From Listeria kieliensis (GTDB lineage Bacteria > Bacillota > Bacilli > Lactobacillales > Listeriaceae), in contig NZ_LARY01000001.1 in NCBI RefSeq assembly GCF_003369925.1, positions 124,001-188,000 of the forward strand: a stretch of DNA of 64,000 nucleotides. The letters are read 5' to 3'. Positions 9,071-18,942 of this stretch are shown piece by piece. Below the pieces are notes generated by a model, which worked only from the letters and a program-made list of their open reading frames with translations, searched no databases and was not told the DNA's origin. A program made the position numbers and the translations under genes. How positions within the stretch are numbered: position 1 is the first letter of the stretch; each line of letters begins with the position of its first letter.

Positions 9071-9739
9071 TTGAAAAAAGGAATCATGGTGGCTATTTTA
9101 GTTCCGAGTTTAGTTTTAAGTTTGGCAGGGTGCGGGGGAGAGTCCGCAAATAAAAAAGTGGAAAGCAAGGAGAAACCAGCTGTGGCACACAAAAAGCCGA
9201 AAAAAGAAAAGGAAATTTCTTTTGCTCTTGCAGATTTTAAACAAGTGATTGAGAAAGCTTCGGCAGAATTTGTTTACTTAGACAATATGGCTGGAAACAT
9301 TGGTTATAATATCCAAGCGGACATGAATAGTGATACTTACGGCTTTGTTCAAGAATTATCGAATGAATTTTTAGACAAGCGCTACGTGACGATCCACAAA
9401 GTATCAACGGAAGGCATGCAGGAATTAAATAACTTAGGTGTGGATCCTGATTTATTAAAAGATTATAAAGAAGCTTACCAATATGTGTTAGATACGGTTC
9501 AAAAGCAGCGGGCGATTATTTTAACTTTGGATGGGACCAATGGCAAAGAAGTTCGCACACAATTGGATCAAGCTTTCGATCAACCAACATACATAGAAAA
9601 TAGTCAAAAACTGACTTTATTGGAAATTGAGATGGCTGTAAAGGCTGGCTATAAGAGAGAAGAAGCACGAGAAGCGGTGCAAGAAGTGAAAGAAAAGGTC
9701 ATGAAGGAATATGGAGATCCTACAGATTTAGAGTCATGA
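9071..9739 (+). CDS. Lipoprotein of unknown function
   Basis: Secreted lipoprotein of 222 residues. The signal peptide MKKGIMVAILVPSLVLSLAG ends in a lipobox (LAGC), so Cys21 should be lipidated and the protein tethered to the outer face of the membrane. A Lys/Glu-rich linker (residues 25-50) leads to a largely helical, charged domain with no motif I recognise. The start is TTG, chosen because GGGAGAGGA precedes it and it gives the full signal peptide. It is the first gene of the AT-rich island and lies upstream of an unknown membrane protein and of the type VII effector module, but separate promoters make a functional link only a guess. Confidence 0.75.
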   Translation: MKKGIMVAILVPSLVLSLAGCGGESANKKVESKEKPAVAHKKPKKEKEISFALADFKQVIEKASAEFVYLDNMAGNIGYNIQADMNSDTYGFVQELSNEFLDKRYVTIHKVSTEGMQELNNLGVDPDLLKDYKEAYQYVLDTVQKQRAIILTLDGTNGKEVRTQLDQAFDQPTYIENSQKLTLLEIEMAVKAGYKREEAREAVQEVKEKVMKEYGDPTDLES

Positions 9740-9763
9740 GATGGGGGCTAAAAACTTTGAAAT

Positions 9764-9808
9764 AGAAAGTTTCATAAATTGGCTAAGTGTCTCTATGAAA
9801 ACTTTCTA
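9764..9808 (+). other. Stem-loop between the two unknown genes
   Basis: AGAAAGTTTCAT and ATGAAAACTTTCT form an imperfect stem with one bulge. There is no U run, so it is not a typical terminator. Function unknown. Confidence 0.35.
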
Positions 9809-9893
9809 GCAAAATTAGGTAGGAAATAAAACAAAAATAATGATCTCTTACGCATTTTAGAGGGTTACTAGATTATTTGGAGAGGAGAGGTTT

Positions 9894-10391
9894 ATTATCG
9901 GCTTCGTAGTTTTTACGGTTCTGCCATTAGTCGCAACAGGTCTAATGATTCTGATTATCTCACTGTCAATATTTTTTTCTAGAAGGAAAGGCAACAAAAC
10001 CTATGAAATCATTGATATGTACAGTATTGAAGAGGGCACGCCGATCTATTATAAGGATTATCGGCATGTAAAAATTTATTTATCACGTTTTCATACGGAA
10101 AAAGCCATTAATCGCTATTTAACTCAAGAAGGGCTCTACTTTGAAACGGTTGCGAGATCCATATTGGACAAAGAATTGACGGTTTTGGACAAGCCGGTAT
10201 TTGTTTTGGTATTGGAAGATACTGAGCAAAATAAATTAACGATCAGTTATGATATGGAACGCGTATCCAAGGAGAATTTAGAAACTTTCATGCAACTGTC
10301 TATTGGCGAAACTGTGCAATTGAAAGATGTGACTCAAGAAGTTTCACAGAATATCTCTTCGTATGCTCGTGTGCTTGTGAATGAGAAATAA
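9894..10391 (+). CDS. Small membrane-anchored protein of unknown function, probable ATT start
   Basis: Protein of about 165 residues: one N-terminal membrane helix (IIGFVVFTVLPLVATGLMIL onward, ending before SRRKGNK) and a soluble domain of about 130 residues with beta-rich character (KPVFVLVLED, KLTISYDME). I do not recognise the family. The first ordinary start in frame is ATG 9945, but it would cut the membrane helix in half and has no ribosome binding site. The strong site GAGGAGAGG at 9882-9890 is 6 bases (from AGGAG) before ATT 9894, so I infer initiation at ATT. Positively charged RRK after the helix puts the soluble domain inside the cell. Confidence 0.55.
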   Translation: MIGFVVFTVLPLVATGLMILIISLSIFFSRRKGNKTYEIIDMYSIEEGTPIYYKDYRHVKIYLSRFHTEKAINRYLTQEGLYFETVARSILDKELTVLDKPVFVLVLEDTEQNKLTISYDMERVSKENLETFMQLSIGETVQLKDVTQEVSQNISSYARVLVNEK

Positions 10392-10486
10392 ATGGAAACG
10401 GGAAGTCTATTCGGGCATTGGTCTAAGATGCGAGCTTTTTAGATTATTTTCGCAGAATCTTGAGTTCAGTGTTTGGAAATAAAAAG

Positions 10487-10514
10487 TTGTAGGAAAATTA
10501 AATTATGGTATACT
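10487..10514 (+). promoter_or_regulatory. Promoter of the type VII effector module
   Basis: TTGTAG (10487-10492), 16-base spacer, TATACT (10509-10514), followed by a short leader and AAAGGAG before the first gene. Confidence 0.65.
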
Positions 10515-10557
10515 TTTTAGATGAATATTAGAGAATACATCAAAGGAGTGGAGCAAA

Positions 10558-10839
10558 ATGACAGAAATTAAATCGGATCAACGGGAGGCTCAGCAACTAG
10601 CGGATGAGCTGAAAGCAAAATCCGAGGCTCTTCAAGAAACAAAAAAGGTCATGCCTGCTGGATCATTTTCAACAGTTGCGCCTAGTGAAAAGATGAAAGA
10701 AGCGTTTAGTAATAGTTTACTTTATGCGGATCAATATACTAGTTTGCTACAAGAAAGCATTGAAAAAATAGTTCAAACGGCCAACTCTTTTTCTGAACAA
10801 GATCATGAAATTGCTTCGGGGACAAAGCTAATTAAATAG
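10558..10839 (+). CDS. Type VII secretion targeting factor, DUF3130/SACOL2603 family (Lap1-like)
   Basis: Helical protein of 93 residues with the small-helical-hairpin character of the WXG100 superfamily but without a WXG turn. It matches the SACOL2603/TIGR04197 (DUF3130) pattern: charged N-terminal helix, VAPSEKMKEAFSNSL near residue 40, and a second helix ending in GTKL. By published work on streptococcal LXG systems, proteins of this family (Lap1) pair with DUF3958 proteins (Lap2), bind the LXG domain and guide the toxin to the T7SSb machine. It is the first gene of a tight operon with the DUF3958 and LXG genes. Family assignment is from recalled patterns. Confidence 0.8.
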   Translation: MTEIKSDQREAQQLADELKAKSEALQETKKVMPAGSFSTVAPSEKMKEAFSNSLLYADQYTSLLQESIEKIVQTANSFSEQDHEIASGTKLIK

Positions 10840-10850
10840 AGGTGATAAAG

Positions 10851-11210
10851 TTGAATTCTAAAGATAGCACATTTGAAAAACAAAAAAGAATTCGATATCA
10901 GTTGAAAGTGGCAGATGAAGATTATGAAAAACATAGTAATAAGCTTGAAGGGTTAAAAGAAGCCCAGCAGGATTATCAGATGGGCATAAATCAAGGAAAA
11001 CGATTACTAGATGAACTAGAATATTACTGGCAAGGTGATGAAGCCCAACACTTTATTTTTCAAATAAAGGACGAACTGTTTCAAGAAGAGAGAGAAATAA
11101 ATGAACGATTTTATGATCGCCATGATGAGATGGAGCGAGAAAAAAGGCGGCTACAAGGATGCGTTCAGAAATTAGAAAATGATTATAGAAAAGCAACAAG
11201 GGAGGACTAA
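10851..11210 (+). CDS. Type VII secretion targeting factor, DUF3958 family (Lap2-like)
   Basis: Highly charged helical protein of 119 residues, predicted to form two long helices: residues 1-55 (KQKRIRYQLKVADEDYEKH) and 75-119 (DEMEREKRRLQGC), with YYWQGDEAQHF at the turn, which resembles the WXG turn. This is the DUF3958 pattern, the partner of DUF3130 in LXG export. I use TTG 10851, four to eight bases behind GAGGTGAT, rather than the GTG at 10842 that lies inside the ribosome binding site. It starts 11 bases after the DUF3130 stop and ends 4 bases before the LXG start. Confidence 0.8.
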   Translation: MNSKDSTFEKQKRIRYQLKVADEDYEKHSNKLEGLKEAQQDYQMGINQGKRLLDELEYYWQGDEAQHFIFQIKDELFQEEREINERFYDRHDEMEREKRRLQGCVQKLENDYRKATRED

Positions 11211-11214
11211 CAAA

Positions 11215-12465
11215 GTGGGTCTCAAAATTGATATGTACGAGGTCAATTCACAAATCAAAAGTATTAACTCTATTTTGAAACAAAAAAACCAAGCTAATCG
11301 GGAATTAAAGGCAGCCTTCTCTAAATTACAACAGGCTGATTCTTTAAAAGGAAAAGCTTATCAGAATATGAAAGCTCATTTTATTAATTTACATATGCCC
11401 ATTGTGAAGGGGTTTATTGCGGCTAATGACGCGATCATAGAAGCCAATCAAGTATTTAAACAGCAATTTGCTGCACAGGTAGATACTTCCCCTTCAGCAA
11501 GAATCGACGCTGATAATATGCAAAATTTAGTTGTTCAAATGAATTCACTTTCTAATTATTTGAATGAAGCCCAATCTAATAATCAAAATTACATCGCAGC
11601 TTCTCAAAATCAATTGATGAAAACGCAAAAAGTTATTGAACAAATTCAAAAGCTTCATGACTTTAATTCCAGTTGTAGTCAAATATATGATTTGGCTAAT
11701 CAATTATTAGAACAAGTTTCAGCTGGGATTTCTTATTTGAATAGTGGGAGTTATAACAGTGCTACACATTCGTTTACACCTGCAGCAGGAGCTTCAACAA
11801 ATTGGCTTGATAAACTGAACAAGCTCAATACCGTATCAAGAGCGGAGATTGACGCTATTGCAAAAAAAGTGCCTAATTTAAGCGAACGGGATCTTAGTCG
11901 ACTGGATGCTTATTTAGGCCAAAATCCCAGCAATCGAATTCCAGAACCTATTTTAAAATATCTGAAAGACAATAAAGAAAAAGTTTTAACTGATTCAGGC
12001 AATGAATTATTATTATTCACAATCGAACAATCTGGAAGATTTGCAGGAGCCAAAACACTAGATCCGACAGCCATTAGTTTTGGGAATAACTTAGGTAAGG
12101 TAGCCAAATATGGTGGCTATGCAACAACAGCTGTTGGAATTGGGATTGGGACTTGGGAAGACTTTAATAATGGAAAAACAATTGGTCAAGGAATTGCACA
12201 TGGAACTTTTACTGCCGGAGTTGGATTAGGAGTAGGCGGTACAACATTAGCTGCAACTTCAAATCCAGGGGGCTGGGTAATTGCCGGGGCAGCTGGTTTA
12301 GGATTAGTGTTTTCCTCTATATCAGATTGGGCATATCAAAATAATTTTTTAGGAATAGAAGACGGAGTTGACTATGTAGGGACTAAACTAGATGATTTTG
12401 GAAAAGGTGTAGTGGAATCTGCTAGCAAATTGGTCATAACCGGACCAGTGTGGAAAGGATGGTAA
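11215..12465 (+). CDS. LXG-domain type VIIb secreted toxin with glycine-rich C-terminus
   Basis: Polymorphic toxin of 416 residues. The LXG domain (about 1-200) is all helical and starts LKIDMYEVNSQIKSIN. A linker (200-285) contains LPNLSERDLSRLDAYLG-like spacer sequence. The C-terminus (about 290-416) holds glycine-rich, membrane-compatible stretches, GGYATTAVGIGIGTWEDF and GTFTAGVGLGVGGTTLA and GGWVIAGAAGLGL, as in glycine-zipper or pore-forming toxins such as TspA; no nuclease or hydrolase motif is seen. The GTG at 11215 follows GGGAGG. Lap1/Lap2-like genes lie directly upstream and DUF443-like membrane proteins directly downstream, two bases away. I infer a membrane-damaging antibacterial effector. 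The toxic activity itself is not shown by the sequence. Confidence 0.85.
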   Translation: MGLKIDMYEVNSQIKSINSILKQKNQANRELKAAFSKLQQADSLKGKAYQNMKAHFINLHMPIVKGFIAANDAIIEANQVFKQQFAAQVDTSPSARIDADNMQNLVVQMNSLSNYLNEAQSNNQNYIAASQNQLMKTQKVIEQIQKLHDFNSSCSQIYDLANQLLEQVSAGISYLNSGSYNSATHSFTPAAGASTNWLDKLNKLNTVSRAEIDAIAKKVPNLSERDLSRLDAYLGQNPSNRIPEPILKYLKDNKEKVLTDSGNELLLFTIEQSGRFAGAKTLDPTAISFGNNLGKVAKYGGYATTAVGIGIGTWEDFNNGKTIGQGIAHGTFTAGVGLGVGGTTLAATSNPGGWVIAGAAGLGLVFSSISDWAYQNNFLGIEDGVDYVGTKLDDFGKGVVESASKLVITGPVWKGW

Positions 12466-12466
12466 A

Positions 12467-13117
12467 ATGAATCAAGAAATACGGGCAACCAAAAAAACAC
12501 AATTTAAAACCATGCAATATAATAATAAGCGATATGTTATTGATGTAGCGTCTAATAAAAGCTGGCTATTTTCCATATTTACTTGGTACAGAAAAAAGGA
12601 AGCTTATTTATTAAGTGAAAATGATGACAATAGGAATTTCCTTGAAAGAAAAGAGATAAATTCTAATGTAGCCAATGGGATTATAATGAGTGTCGTGGTT
12701 ATTGGTGGTTTATTCTTGCGAAGATATATCAATGCCTTTGATACCAATTTATCTAGTTTATTTGCAGCAATTTTATTATTATTTAGTGGGCTTTTGATTT
12801 TTTTAGGCTATGCTTTGGTGGTTAGGAGTAATAAAAAAATATTATATCGTTTAGCTGGGAAAAATAAGATAACTATAAAAATTAGGTCGTCATCAAAAGT
12901 TGCTTTATCTTATCATATCAAAAATCTATTACTCTGCTTCTTTTTTCTTTTTTTTATAATTTTTGGCTTTAGTATGTTTATTATTTATCATTCCTTACTT
13001 TTCTATTTTGCCTTTATTCTTGGCTATTGGTTTTTTTTATATTTAGGGATTGCCACAATGAGATTACCTAAATTATATGAGATTGAAGTCATTGAAAACA
13101 AAGAAATGAAGTATTGA
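12467..13117 (+). CDS. DUF443-like membrane protein, probable immunity protein, copy 1
   Basis: Polytopic membrane protein of 216 residues. A soluble N-terminal part of about 60 residues has the shared pattern QYNNKRYVIDVASNKSWL. At least four hydrophobic segments follow (about 70-88, 97-120, 152-176, 178-200), and the tail GIATMRLPKLYEIEV is also shared with copy 3. This matches the tandem DUF443 (TIGR01218) proteins known from staphylococcal T7SS loci, where TsaI of this family protects against the membrane toxin TspA. It begins two bases after the toxin stop, so it is the most likely cognate immunity protein. The family call is from memory of the pattern, not from a search. Confidence 0.75.
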   Translation: MNQEIRATKKTQFKTMQYNNKRYVIDVASNKSWLFSIFTWYRKKEAYLLSENDDNRNFLERKEINSNVANGIIMSVVVIGGLFLRRYINAFDTNLSSLFAAILLLFSGLLIFLGYALVVRSNKKILYRLAGKNKITIKIRSSSKVALSYHIKNLLLCFFFLFFIIFGFSMFIIYHSLLFYFAFILGYWFFLYLGIATMRLPKLYEIEVIENKEMKY

Positions 13118-13223
13118 ATGTTCAATTGAGGATTAACCAAAGTCGTTAGGTGGAAGATTCTCAGGTAATTTTATTTTGTGAATAAATCAGTGAGAAACGT
13201 CTTAGTACAGAAAGAATGATAAA

Positions 13224-13889
13224 ATGAATCAAAAAATTACTAACACAAAAAAAACACAATTTAAAATTATACAGTACAAGAATCAAGAGTACATAGTAGA
13301 TATGGCATCCAATAAAGGCTGGCTTTGTTCAACTTTTACTTGGATAAAGAGCAAGCGAGCCTATTCAATTTCTGCAGAGAATCAGGGTTTAGAAAATATA
13401 AGGCAGAAAGATACAAGTGTAGGAATGAATCTTTTGTGGAAAGTAGGAATACCAGTTTTTGCAGGAGTTTTAGGTCTCTATTTGAGTAGATTTAATATCA
13501 TTGATAGATTAGGTACTGGAATGCCCAATGTTCTAGCTATTTTTATTTTAGTAATCACTGCTGGAATTATTTTTTATTTATATGGGCAAAATGTCAAAAG
13601 AAACTCAAAAAGAATAATTAGAATGGCGGGAAATAAGGAATTAACGGTTCAATTAAAACCTGATAAAGGGGAGTTGATTCCATATATTAGCAAATGTATA
13701 TTAGGAATTATTTTTATGCTGTTTTTGTTAGGCGTTGCAATAGTTACATTTATTTTCTATCATTCGCTATTCTTTTATTTCTTTTTTATTTTAATTTTTT
13801 GGCTGACAATGTTTACGGGAATCGGGGTGAGCCTTATTCCTCGAAAATATACGATAATATTTTCTGAAATAGCCACAACAAGAAACTAA
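13224..13889 (+). CDS. DUF443-like membrane protein, copy 2 (divergent paralogue)
   Basis: Paralogue of 221 residues with the same layout: N-terminal QYKNQEYIVDMASNKGWL, then about four hydrophobic segments, ending in GIGVSLIPRKYTI. It is clearly less like copies 1 and 3 than they are like each other, notably in the middle loop and the C-terminus. It is preceded by about 100 non-coding bases and has only a weak ribosome binding site (AAAGAATGAT). Probably an immunity protein against a different variant of the toxin, kept or acquired as an orphan. Confidence 0.7.
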   Translation: MNQKITNTKKTQFKIIQYKNQEYIVDMASNKGWLCSTFTWIKSKRAYSISAENQGLENIRQKDTSVGMNLLWKVGIPVFAGVLGLYLSRFNIIDRLGTGMPNVLAIFILVITAGIIFYLYGQNVKRNSKRIIRMAGNKELTVQLKPDKGELIPYISKCILGIIFMLFLLGVAIVTFIFYHSLFFYFFFILIFWLTMFTGIGVSLIPRKYTIIFSEIATTRN

Positions 13890-13967
13890 ACATTTACTAT
13901 AGAAAAATTTGCTGCAGGAGACTGATCTTGTTGTGTAGTTAGAATATTATGGAGTAAGTGATAAAAA

Positions 13968-14603
13968 ATGAATCAAGAAATAAGAGCGACAAAAAAAGCT
14001 CAGTTTAAGACCATACAATATAATAATAAGCGTTATATTATAGATGTAGCATCCAATAAGGGCTGGTTAGCTTCTGTATTTACTTGGTCAAAAAAGAAAA
14101 ATGCTTATTTACTAGTGGAAAACGATAAAAATAGAGCGATTCTTGAGAAACGTTCTGTAGATTCCGACTTAGCAATAGGGCTAGCTCTGATTATTGTTTC
14201 TATTGGTGGCTTCTCTTCTCGAAAATATCTTAATGTGTTTAATACCAATTTGTCTGATTTATTTTCAGTGGTTCTTTTGATTAGCAGCGCAATAGTCGTT
14301 TTTTTAAGCTATTTTTTTGCAATTAGAAAAAATCAACAAGGGCTCAAACAATTAATTGGAAAAGAGAGCATAAATATTCAAATTAGATCATCATCACTAG
14401 ACATGGTAAATTACTATATTAAGAACATTTTAATCTTTTTAGTTCTTTTATGTTTGGTGATATTTAGTTGCACTATGTTTATTCTATATCATTATTTAAT
14501 TTTTTATTTTATGGCTATTCTTTTCTTACTCGTTTGTTTATATGCTGGAATTGCCACAATGAGGCTGCCCAAAATTTACGACATTGTTATTAAAGCGGAT
14601 TGA
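13968..14603 (+). CDS. DUF443-like membrane protein, copy 3
   Basis: Paralogue of 211 residues, close to copy 1 at both ends (MNQEIRATKKAQFKT and GIATMRLPKIYDIVI) and also near-identical at the DNA level over the first codons, which points to a duplication. It has the same soluble N-terminus plus about four membrane segments. GGAGTAAGTGA precedes the ATG. Likely an extra immunity protein. Confidence 0.72.
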   Translation: MNQEIRATKKAQFKTIQYNNKRYIIDVASNKGWLASVFTWSKKKNAYLLVENDKNRAILEKRSVDSDLAIGLALIIVSIGGFSSRKYLNVFNTNLSDLFSVVLLISSAIVVFLSYFFAIRKNQQGLKQLIGKESINIQIRSSSLDMVNYYIKNILIFLVLLCLVIFSCTMFILYHYLIFYFMAILFLLVCLYAGIATMRLPKIYDIVIKAD

Positions 14604-14630
14604 TACAAGGGCTAAAGATTTCAATAAAGA

Positions 14631-14960
14631 ATGGCAGTAAAAAATTATCAACGTTTGTTAGACGAACAGGAGGAAATTATGTTAGAACTTGGAACGATTG
14701 TTTATTTAAAGGAAGGTAGCAAAAAGGTAATGATTATTGGGCGCAATCAAACGATTAAGAAAGATGAAGACGAAAGATTTTTTGATTATGCTGCTTGTGC
14801 CTACCCAGAAGGGATTTATCCTGAAGAAATGCTTTTCTTTAATGAAGAAAATATTGATCGGGTTGTATTTCAAGGCTATTCCGATGAAGATGAGATGCGC
14901 TATCAGGAACTTGTTGCAGATTGGAAAAAAGAACATGAAGTTCACTATTATCACATATAA
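14631..14960 (+). CDS. DUF4176 family protein
   Basis: Small acidic cytoplasmic protein of 109 residues. Its core ELGTIVYLKEGSKKVMIIGR, followed by FDYAACAYPEGIYPEE and FNEENIDRVVF, is the DUF4176 pattern. Genes of this family are commonly found in type VII secretion and LXG toxin loci of Listeria and other Firmicutes, with no established biochemical role. It is the last gene of the module, 27 bases after the third DUF443-like gene, and is closed by a strong terminator. An internal ATG at 14679 also has an upstream GGAGG (14670-14674), so the real protein could be 93 residues. Confidence 0.75.
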   Translation: MAVKNYQRLLDEQEEIMLELGTIVYLKEGSKKVMIIGRNQTIKKDEDERFFDYAACAYPEGIYPEEMLFFNEENIDRVVFQGYSDEDEMRYQELVADWKKEHEVHYYHI

Positions 14961-14980
14961 AACTTAATTTAATTTAAATC

Positions 14981-15026
14981 AAAACCATCCTTTGTTTTAT
15001 ATTTTTAAAACAAAGGATGGTTTTTT
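14981..15026. terminator. Bidirectional terminator between the T7 module and the TfoX-domain gene
   Basis: Perfect 18-base inverted repeat (14981-14998 with 15007-15024), with A residues on one side and T on the other, so it serves both converging genes. Confidence 0.9.
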
Positions 15027-15282
15027 ATTGATTTTCTTGATAAAAGTTTTTAAGTTTCTCTTTTCGCTCGATAGGGATTTCTTTTTTCGGAATGTTACAA
15101 ATAGCTCCCTCAAGTGCATAAAGAAAATGCAGGCAAGCTCCTTCATCTACAAGGTGTTTCGTTTTCAAATAAGCGGTTTCTGTTCCGACCGACACAAGCT
15201 CTTCTGCAGTCATGATGCCGGCAAGGTTTAGTTTTTCTTCATTTACTTTTCCTAAATTTGGCATTTTTGAAATTTGCATCAT
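15025..15282 (-). CDS. TfoX/Sxy C-terminal domain protein
   Basis: Small protein of 85 residues made only of the TfoX C-terminal domain: MPNLGKVNEEKLNLAGIMTAEELVSVG, split here as LPNLG-type start and the helix-hairpin-helix-like AGIMTAEELVSVGTETAY, then GACLHFLYALEGAI and IPIERKEKL. Full-length TfoX controls competence in proteobacteria; in Firmicutes such stand-alone domains have no defined role. ATG 15282 is chosen because AAAGGAG lies six bases upstream; the frame is open to 15330 but without a site. Monocistronic and convergent with the T7 module. Confidence 0.8.
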   Translation of the reverse strand: MMQISKMPNLGKVNEEKLNLAGIMTAEELVSVGTETAYLKTKHLVDEGACLHFLYALEGAICNIPKKEIPIERKEKLKNFYQENQ

Positions 15283-15508
15283 GTAGCACTCCTTTAGATG
15301 GCTAACTTTATCTTTAATATACAATCTCAATAGACGAAAAGCAAAAGTTTATTTCACAGCACCCGGCATTGTTAGGGGATCTTAAGGCGGCAAGCCCCAA
15401 TCAATTTTTATAAGTCTGTCCCTTGCGTTTCCTGCTAGTAGGAAAAAAATTTAAATGAATGCGGTTTCTATAGTTGGTATGCTTGATTTAACAAAGGAGG
15501 AATGGACG

Positions 15509-15826
15509 ATGACGAAAAAAATCTTACTTGTTTGTGGGGCAGGAGCTTCTTCAGGGTTTGTCGCGGCAGCTGCTAGAAAAGCTGCAAAAAAAGGTGGCTT
15601 TGATTTTGAAATAAAGGCTAAAAGTGAATCGGAGCTAAATGATAATTTGGATACTACGGATTTACTTTTAGTGGCACCGCATTTGAAATACATGATTGAC
15701 GAAGTAAAGGATGTCTGTACGGAAAAAGGTGTGAAGTATGGCATTATTCCTCAAAAAGTTTATGGTTCGCTTGATGGAAAGGGACTAGTTGAATTTGCTG
15801 AAGAAGTTTTAAAGGAAGGGAATTAG
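15509..15826 (+). CDS. PTS lactose/cellobiose-type IIB component
   Basis: Phosphotransfer subunit of 105 residues. Phospho-acceptor Cys9 lies in KKILLVCGAGASSGF, the IIB signature of the lactose/cellobiose family, and the fold ends VYGSLDGKGLVEFAEEVL. ATG 15509 has AAAGGAGG eight bases upstream; the frame is open further upstream but those starts lack a site. First gene of a IIB-IIA-IIC-GH1 operon, so the sugar is a beta-glucoside that is phosphorylated during import. Confidence 0.9.
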   Translation: MTKKILLVCGAGASSGFVAAAARKAAKKGGFDFEIKAKSESELNDNLDTTDLLLVAPHLKYMIDEVKDVCTEKGVKYGIIPQKVYGSLDGKGLVEFAEEVLKEGN

Positions 15827-15827
15827 T

Positions 15828-16157
15828 ATGGAAAAAGTAAAAAAAGAAGAACTGAATTTGCTTTCTATGGAAGTTATTTTACATGCCGGGAATGCAAGAG
15901 ATTTTGTTTTTAAAGCGATTGAACAAGCTGCAAATGGGAATTTTGCGGAAGCAGATAGCTTGATGGAACGAGCGAATGAAGAAATTCACCAGGCGCACCG
16001 CGAGCAAACGAGTACGTTACAAAAAGAAGCGGAAGGAATTGAAATTCCCTATTCCCCTTTATTTGGGCATGCGCAAGACACACTTATGACTGTAAAAACG
16101 GAATTTAATTTGATTCGAGAATTTATAAAGTTGTATAAAAAATCAAGTGAGAGGTGA
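15828..16157 (+). CDS. PTS lactose/cellobiose-type IIA component
   Basis: Phosphocarrier of 109 residues, three-helix bundle type. The active-site His lies in LFGHAQDTLMTVKTEFNL, close to the C-terminus, and HAGNARDFVFKAIEQA is the conserved N-terminal segment. It takes phosphate from HPr and gives it to Cys9 of IIB. It begins one base after the IIB stop. Confidence 0.9.
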   Translation: MEKVKKEELNLLSMEVILHAGNARDFVFKAIEQAANGNFAEADSLMERANEEIHQAHREQTSTLQKEAEGIEIPYSPLFGHAQDTLMTVKTEFNLIREFIKLYKKSSER

Positions 16158-16165
16158 CAAGCATC

Positions 16166-18867
<2,702 letters not shown>

Positions 18868-18877
18868 AGAAAAGATA

Positions 18878-18921
18878 GAGCGAAAACTAGCATTTGAAGG
18901 CCGGCTAGTTTTTTCGCTCGT
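18878..18921 (+). terminator. Terminator after the PTS operon
   Basis: Stem GAGCGAAAACTAGC (18878-18891) with GCTAGTTTTTTCGCTC (18904-18919). It separates the operon from the regulator gene, perhaps incompletely because no long U run follows. Confidence 0.65.
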
Positions 18922-18942
18922 TCGTATAAGGGTGTGAAATAT

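Noticed and set aside
9894-9947. Frameshift or missing 5' part in the unknown membrane protein gene
   Set aside because: The frame is open back to the ribosome binding site and encodes a complete helix; only a standard start codon is missing.
10487-14960. Toxin-antitoxin, restriction or phage-defence island
   Set aside because: Gene order and family patterns fit a type VII effector module; no nuclease, helicase or methylase motifs occur.
15360-15508. Sigma-54 promoter before the PTS operon
   Set aside because: No TTGGCAC-N5-TTGC match was found and the linked regulator lacks a sigma-54 interaction domain.
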